A stretch of 8,974 nt of DNA from Tissierellia bacterium (GTDB lineage: Bacteria; Bacillota; Clostridia; Tissierellales; Tissierellaceae): positions 1-8,974 of the forward strand of contig JAAYLY010000234.1 in the NCBI GenBank assembly GCA_012521625.1, read 5' to 3'. The position numbers and the translations under genes are program-made. The notes under the pieces were generated by a model. The model made no database searches. It was given only the letters and a program-made list of their open reading frames with translations, and was not told where the DNA came from. Below, piece by piece: positions 5,846 to 8,974 of the stretch. Positions within the stretch are counted from its first letter, which is position 1; every line of letters begins with the position of its first letter.

Positions 5846-6481
5846 TTACATCTCCTTACCCCTGTAGATTCTATAACTAATACTGATGGATAAGATTAGG
5901 ACAAGTCCTAGAAGTAATGGAGATAGATATAATAAGCCCTTTAAGTCTTCTAGACTTGGTAAATTTACCCCCATTTTATCTAGGATGTATATTATCCCAA
6001 TGGGAATAAAGAGGGTGCCAAACATCAAAAGCCTAGCATGTTCTACTCCAAATTTATATATAAGGGGCAAATTGACAGACAAATAAACAAGGCTTGCCAA
6101 AAATGCTATATAGGCATCTAAAGATATATCTAGAATAGTGGATAGGCCAATAAGGTCTCCCCTTAGGCTGGTTACCAATAATGCACAGAATCCGGCGGTT
6201 AAGGCAGATATAAGAGACAATAACAGCTGCAAAATATACTTGCTCAAGACCATTTGACGACGGGTTACTGGCATGGTTAAGGCATAGATATCCCACTTGG
6301 CCAAGTCATCGTATACTATTGAAGAAATGGCCATAGAGCTCATTAGAAACACACTCATTACCATAAGCATAGCTATATTACCAGTGGCATAGCTGAATAT
6401 GCTGTAGGCTAATATAAATATTATAAAGGTGTTAAGGCTTCTTCTTAAATTATAAATATCCTTTAGGATTAAACCCTTCAA
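5846..6481 (-). CDS. ABC-2 transporter permease (GntR-regulated exporter)
   Basis: The 211-residue membrane protein has about six hydrophobic segments (near 17-34, 36-56, 82-105, 120-143, 150-167 and 183-204). Between the second and third is DDLAKWDIYALTMPVTRRQ, the cytoplasmic coupling motif typical of the ABC2_membrane_2 family of short permeases found with YtrA/YtrB-type regulators and ATPases. It would be the channel for the ATPase encoded just upstream. The start is a TTG at 6481, with the ATPase TGA stop overlapping it (TTGA, 4-nt overlap) and a strong GGGGGGAG ribosome-binding site about 5 nt upstream. The overlap and rare start suggest coupled translation at a fixed ratio to the ATPase. 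It is the last gene of its operon. The substrate is unknown; relatives respond to cell-wall-active or membrane-active compounds. Confidence 0.85.
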   Translation of the reverse strand: MKGLILKDIYNLRRSLNTFIIFILAYSIFSYATGNIAMLMVMSVFLMSSMAISSIVYDDLAKWDIYALTMPVTRRQMVLSKYILQLLLSLISALTAGFCALLVTSLRGDLIGLSTILDISLDAYIAFLASLVYLSVNLPLIYKFGVEHARLLMFGTLFIPIGIIYILDKMGVNLPSLEDLKGLLYLSPLLLGLVLILSISISYRIYRGKEM

Positions 6482-7338
6482 TTTTTCTCCCCCCTAATAT
6501 GAAATAGCATTATATCCTCTAAATTAGCGTCATCCATGACCCAATCCCTATATTTCAACCTATTCTCCCTCTTATTCCTAATCAAGACTTCACAACCAAA
6601 ACTATTCCTCCTGTATCCCACTATGTCCTCTTTATCAATTAGCTGGAACTGATCTGTACCGCATTTGATAATGCCATAGTAGTCCAACATCTCTTCCTTA
6701 GATTGGCTGAAGATTAGACCGCCATTGTGGATAAAGGTTATATAGTCGGCTATCTTATCTAAGTCGCTGGTTATATGGCTTGAAAAGAGTATAGCCCTTT
6801 CTTCATCCTGGATAAATTCTAAGAAGATATCTAAGATCTCATTTCTAACTATTGGATCTAGGCCGGAGGTCGGTTCGTCTAGGATCAATAGTTGCGGCTT
6901 ATGGGATAAGGCTGCAGCTATGGATAACTTTATCTTCATCCCCTTAGAAAATTCCTTAATCTTCTTATCAGCTGGTAGCTTAAATCTATTTAGATATTTA
7001 AAATAAAGGGCCTCATCCCATTTATTATAGATATTTTTCATAATCTTAGATACTTCAGTAGACTTTAGGTTATCGTGGAAGTTGCTTTCACCTAATACTA
7101 CACCTATGCCCTCCTTTAAAGCCGGGTCATTCTCTATATTATCTAGGCCAAATATCTGGATGCTGCCTCCATCCTTCTTGATTAGATTGAGGATTAATTT
7201 GATAATGGTGGTTTTACCTGCTCCATTTTCTCCTACAAGGCCCATAATACAGCCTTTAGGTAACTGAAAGCTTACTTCCTTTAAGATAAATTCCCCATAA
7301 TCCTTGGTTAAATTTTCAATAGTCAATATATTTTCCAT
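6478..7338 (-). CDS. ABC transporter ATP-binding protein (YtrB-like)
   Basis: The 286-residue nucleotide-binding subunit is the middle gene of the GntR-ATPase-permease operon. Motifs are Walker A GENGAGKTT (36-44), an atypical signature FSKGM (130-134) in place of LSGGQ, Walker B LLILDEP (150-156), the D-loop SGLD (158-161) and the H-loop SSH (186-188). FSKGM-type signatures are common in YtrB-like ATPases, so this is not evidence of decay. Residues 215-286 form a C-terminal extension after the ATPase core. ATG 7338 is chosen because AGGAGG lies 6 nt upstream. An in-frame ATG at 7353 has that same AGGAGG inside its own codons, which makes it an unlikely start. The GntR stop codon is one base upstream, so translation is probably coupled. 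Confidence 0.9.
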   Translation of the reverse strand: MENILTIENLTKDYGEFILKEVSFQLPKGCIMGLVGENGAGKTTIIKLILNLIKKDGGSIQIFGLDNIENDPALKEGIGVVLGESNFHDNLKSTEVSKIMKNIYNKWDEALYFKYLNRFKLPADKKIKEFSKGMKIKLSIAAALSHKPQLLILDEPTSGLDPIVRNEILDIFLEFIQDEERAILFSSHITSDLDKIADYITFIHNGGLIFSQSKEEMLDYYGIIKCGTDQFQLIDKEDIVGYRRNSFGCEVLIRNKRENRLKYRDWVMDDANLEDIMLFHIRGEKN

Positions 7339-7339
7339 C

Positions 7340-7714
7340 CTACTCCTCCTCATAAAGGGTTTTTAAAATATCCATAAGCTCATCTAGGCTTATATCACTG
7401 CTCTTGGCTATATCTACGCTTTTTTGAAGATGGTCTTCCACCCTTCTTAACTGCTCCTCCCTGATAAATTCTAAATTTTTCTTGGCCACAAAACTTCCCC
7501 TACCGGTGGCAGTTACTATAAAGCCATCTCTTTCTAACTCCTCATAGGCCCTCTTGGTAGTTATGACGCTTATTCTAAGCTCTTGGGCTAGGGCTCTCAT
7601 GGAGGGTAAAGCATCTCCTTCCTTCAAATGACCGCTGATTATTAAATTTTTTATCTGACTTGCAATCTGTTCATATATGGGTTTCTTGCTCGAATTGCTG
7701 ATTATGATATTCAT
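7340..7714 (-). CDS. GntR family transcriptional regulator, YtrA subfamily
   Basis: The 124-residue DNA-binding repressor has an N-terminal winged helix-turn-helix at about residues 10-76. Typical GntR features are YEQIASQIK (14-22), the LPSMRALAQEL turn leading into the recognition helix with TTKRAYEEL, and the wing GRGSFV. The remaining 48 residues are helical and charged. This short C-terminal dimerisation tail is the hallmark of the YtrA subfamily, which lacks the large ligand domain of other GntR proteins. It is the first gene of an operon with an ABC ATPase and permease, and a palindromic operator overlaps the operon promoter, so it probably represses its own transcription and that of the exporter. 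ATG 7714 has AGGTGA about 5 nt upstream. The inducing compound is unknown. Confidence 0.92.
   Translation of the reverse strand: MNIIISNSSKKPIYEQIASQIKNLIISGHLKEGDALPSMRALAQELRISVITTKRAYEELERDGFIVTATGRGSFVAKKNLEFIREEQLRRVEDHLQKSVDIAKSSDISLDELMDILKTLYEEE
7345..7350 (-). promoter_or_regulatory. Ribosome-binding site deciding the YtrB-like ATPase start
   Basis: A perfect AGGAGG on the minus strand, inside the 3' end of the GntR gene, lies 6 nt before ATG 7338. It falls downstream of the alternative ATG 7353 and so argues against that longer start. Confidence 0.7.
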
Positions 7715-7733
7715 ACCTTCACCTATTCGTAAT

Positions 7734-7760
7734 TATTGTATATATAGTATATATACAATA
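7734..7760 (-). promoter_or_regulatory. Palindromic operator, probably for the YtrA-type GntR repressor
   Basis: A perfect inverted repeat with 13-bp arms is centred on G7747. Its core is TTGTATATA...TATATACAA, with the GTATA/TATAC half-sites typical of YtrA-subfamily operators. It overlaps the -10 hexamer and the expected transcription start, so a bound repressor would block RNA polymerase. Confidence 0.75.
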
Positions 7761-7785
7761 TACTAGGTCGTAATATCTATGTCAA
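7757..7785 (-). promoter_or_regulatory. Sigma-A promoter of the GntR-ABC operon
   Basis: On the minus strand a perfect TTGACA (7780-7785) is followed after exactly 17 nt by TATATT (7757-7762). The operator palindrome begins within this -10 box. The start is expected near 7750, giving a leader of about 36 nt before ATG 7714. Confidence 0.8.
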
Positions 7786-7809
7786 TATATTTTAATCAAT
7801 ATATTTTAA
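7782..7809. repeat. 14-bp perfect tandem duplication at the -35 region
   Basis: TCAATATATTTTAA occurs twice head to tail (7782-7795 and 7796-7809). The first copy supplies part of the -35 box of the GntR operon; the second carries a partial copy (TTGA on the minus strand). Confidence 0.7.
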
Positions 7810-7855
7810 TGCTATAAATAATTTTTTTAACCCCAGGAACACTAAAGCTCAAAAA

Positions 7856-7896
7856 GATAAAAAAGGGCAGGATATCGTCAAAATACATCCTGCCTT
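7856..7896 (-). terminator. Rho-independent terminator downstream of the broken desulfhydrase gene
   Basis: An 8-bp GC-rich stem GGCAGGAT/ATCCTGCC (7866-7873 with 7887-7894), extendable by an A-U and a G-U pair, closes a 13-nt loop. On the minus strand it is followed by a run of U residues. It lies about 105 nt after the pseudogene stop and insulates the GntR operon. Confidence 0.8.
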
Positions 7897-8000
7897 AAAA
7901 AATTTAATATTATATTATTAAACTAAATATTATAATTTTTATATTATTAATAAATATATAATTTTAATATTATTAAAGAATAGATTTCATTTAGGCCATT
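7897..8000. other. Very AT-rich spacer
   Basis: This stretch is almost entirely A and T, with loose repeats of TATTATTAA. I see no gene, promoter with clear spacing, or stable hairpin. It is the untranslated tail between the pseudogene stop and its terminator. Confidence 0.6.
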
Positions 8001-8517
8001 TTATTTAACCCCATTTAAGATTACATCCTCATATACAAAGAGGGCTGGAGCACCTCCTGTATGTATAAATAAGATCTTATCTGTCTCCTTAAAATAACCC
8101 TGCCTTATTAAATCCAGCATTCCATCTAGGGCCTTTCCTGAATATACTGGGTCAGCTAAAATCCCTTCCGTCCTTGCTAGGAGTTGAATGGCATCCACCA
8201 TGCCCTGGGTTGGGATGCTGTAGCCTCCTCCTACATAATCATCATATACTACTACATCTTCTTCCTTAACAGGATTTTCTATCCTAAGCTTTTCACATAC
8301 TTTAGTGGCCAGGTTAAATACAAGCTCCCTTTGATAGGGCGTCTGCCATTAGGAACTCCAGCTTCCTAGTTTTATTCCCCCCCATGGTTAAGCCTAATAG
8401 GTCGTCCCTCTTTATATAGATCTTAGGCCCTCCCATTAGCTTAGATAAATTTGGTAAGAATTCAATAGGCGTCTTGTAACTTGTATACCGCCTTCTTGGA
8501 AATTGAGCTAGATTCAT
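8001..8517 (-). pseudogene. dcyD: D-cysteine desulfhydrase / ACC deaminase family enzyme, internal deletion and frameshift
   Basis: The family comprises PLP enzymes of about 330 residues that release sulfide and ammonia from D-cysteine, or deaminate ACC. The N-terminal part is well preserved: NLAQFPRRRYT, then IYIKRDDLLGL and GGNKTRKLEF, which includes the PLP-binding lysine. Good translation signals precede ATG 8517 (GGGGGAG). After ALSKGA the frame hits a stop at 8314. In another frame, from about 8327 to the stop at 8001, the family C-terminus is intact: DDYVGGGYSIPTQGMVDAI, LLARTEGILADPVYSGKA and FIHTGGAPALF. About 155-160 residues are missing between the two parts, including the SNH region and the glycine-rich phosphate loop, and the join is out of frame. 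It cannot make an active enzyme. The symbol reflects the family and not a proven substrate. Confidence 0.88.
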
Positions 8518-8584
8518 AAGATCTCCCCCTTTTATGCGTATATATCTATAATATCATAAGACATTAAATATTTTAAAAATTTTA

Positions 8585-8613
8585 TTGACACCTTTTTGCT
8601 AAAGTGTTAATAT
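8585..8613 (+). promoter_or_regulatory. Upstream promoter candidate for the T-box transcript
   Basis: A perfect TTGACA (8585-8590) is followed after 17 nt by TAATAT (8608-8613); a perfect TATAAT at 8611-8616 is 20 nt away. It would be a second, upstream promoter for the leader. Confidence 0.4.
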
Positions 8614-8657
8614 AATGGCTAATAAATATTTTAGGCTGAAAAAAGAAAAAATTATTC

Positions 8658-8686
8658 TTGACATTATTAGTTTAAAGTATTAAAAT
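8658..8686 (+). promoter_or_regulatory. Sigma-A promoter of the T-box-controlled transcript
   Basis: A perfect TTGACA (8658-8663) is followed after exactly 17 nt by TAAAAT (8681-8686). Transcription would start near 8693, about 45 nt before T-box stem I. Confidence 0.8.
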
Positions 8687-8737
8687 AGTTTTTATATTAA
8701 ATCCTAATTAATTGAAATTAAATCGAAAGCACTTAAA

Positions 8738-8974
8738 GGCTATGAGGGAGAGAAAGATATCTACCCTTATTTACAGAGAGTTGGGTTAGGTGAGAGCCAA
8801 CAATAAGAAGATATGTAATATTCACTCCTGAGCTGATTCGTTAAACGAACAATCAAGTAGACGAATCCGAAGGCCCATCGTTATAGGGGATAGGACTGTT
8901 AGGTCTGAATGAGAGATGACATTTTTTGTCATAATTAGGGTGGTACCGCGGAAGTAAATCTTTCGTCCCTATAA
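8738..8974 (+). promoter_or_regulatory. T-box riboswitch, probable tRNA-Phe sensor (3' end outside window)
   Basis: The leader reads the charging state of a tRNA and controls a downstream gene by antitermination. Stem I is complete. Its base is GGCT/AGCT (8738-8741 with 8831-8834) around a kink-turn-like internal loop, then GGAG/CTCC (8747-8750 with 8825-8828), and the specifier loop is closed by ATATCT/AGATAT (8757-8762 with 8809-8814). The distal arm carries AGAGAG and a GGTGA loop closed by GTTGG/CCAAC. Stem II is GATTCGT/ACGAATC (8835-8841 with 8861-8867). The T-box core AGGGTGGTACCGCG is at 8937-8950, with UGGUACC as the tRNA-binding bulge and AGGG-GCG pairing to CGT-CCCT (8964-8970). 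The specifier triplet is TTC at 8821-8823, followed by the usual purine, which indicates phenylalanine. The UGGU bulge predicts discriminator base A, as in tRNA-Phe. The terminator's 3' half and the gene lie beyond the window. Confidence 0.93.

Noticed and set aside
1346..7338. Non-canonical ABC signatures (LSLGN and FSKGM) as signs of inactive ATPases.
   Set aside because: Both variants are common in Firmicutes ABC-2 exporter ATPases, and all other catalytic motifs are intact.
8001..8201. A separate 66-residue gene starting at ATG 8201.
   Set aside because: It is the C-terminal part of the deleted desulfhydrase gene; the frame continues upstream to about 8327 with family sequence, and ATG 8201 has no ribosome-binding site.
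8911..8933. The ATGACA-TTTTT-TGTCAT hairpin as an independent terminator.
   Set aside because: The U residues are in the loop, not after the stem. Short hairpins at this place are usual in T-box leaders just before the antiterminator.

Overview
The window is AT-rich, and its genes carry Firmicutes-type Shine-Dalgarno sequences, many TTGACA/TATAAT-like promoters and Rho-independent hairpin terminators. It also has a T-box riboswitch, a YtrA-type GntR/ABC operon, and a collagen-like gene preceded by a sporulation-type promoter. Together these point to a spore-forming anaerobic Firmicute, probably in the class Clostridia or Tissierellia. That placement is an inference from gene style, not from a marker gene.

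Layout, left to right. Positions 1-371 (minus) hold the start of a collagen-like Gly-Pro-X protein that runs off the left edge, with a sigma-K-like promoter upstream. A two-gene ABC-2 exporter operon (ATPase then permease, minus) follows at 2227-530 and ends in a strong terminator. Next come ribonuclease Z (rnz, minus) and a coiled-coil lipoprotein of unknown function (minus). Divergent from the lipoprotein is a plus-strand pair: an unusual 322-residue protein with two tandem gamma-carbonic-anhydrase-like beta-helix domains, then a GNAT acetyltransferase. Convergent with these is a minus-strand operon at 7714-5846 encoding a YtrA-type GntR repressor, an ABC ATPase and an ABC-2 permease. It has a textbook promoter and a 27-bp palindromic operator laid over the -10 box. 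Beyond it lies a D-cysteine desulfhydrase-type gene destroyed by a large internal out-of-frame deletion. The right edge (8585-8974, plus) carries tandem promoters and a T-box leader whose specifier triplet reads UUC (phenylalanine). The regulated gene lies outside the window.

How the genes work together. The GntR-ATPase-permease set is a self-contained, self-repressed exporter of the kind used against membrane-active compounds. The second ABC-2 pair has no adjacent regulator. Most other genes look like independent housekeeping or accessory units.

The most unusual object is the tandem beta-helix protein. Its first domain keeps only the middle zinc-ligand histidine of gamma-carbonic anhydrases, and its second keeps only the other two. 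The halves are therefore complementary and could build one shared metal site. A good internal ribosome-binding site and ATG precede the second domain. I did not find a phage, CRISPR array, transposon or obviously new defence system.
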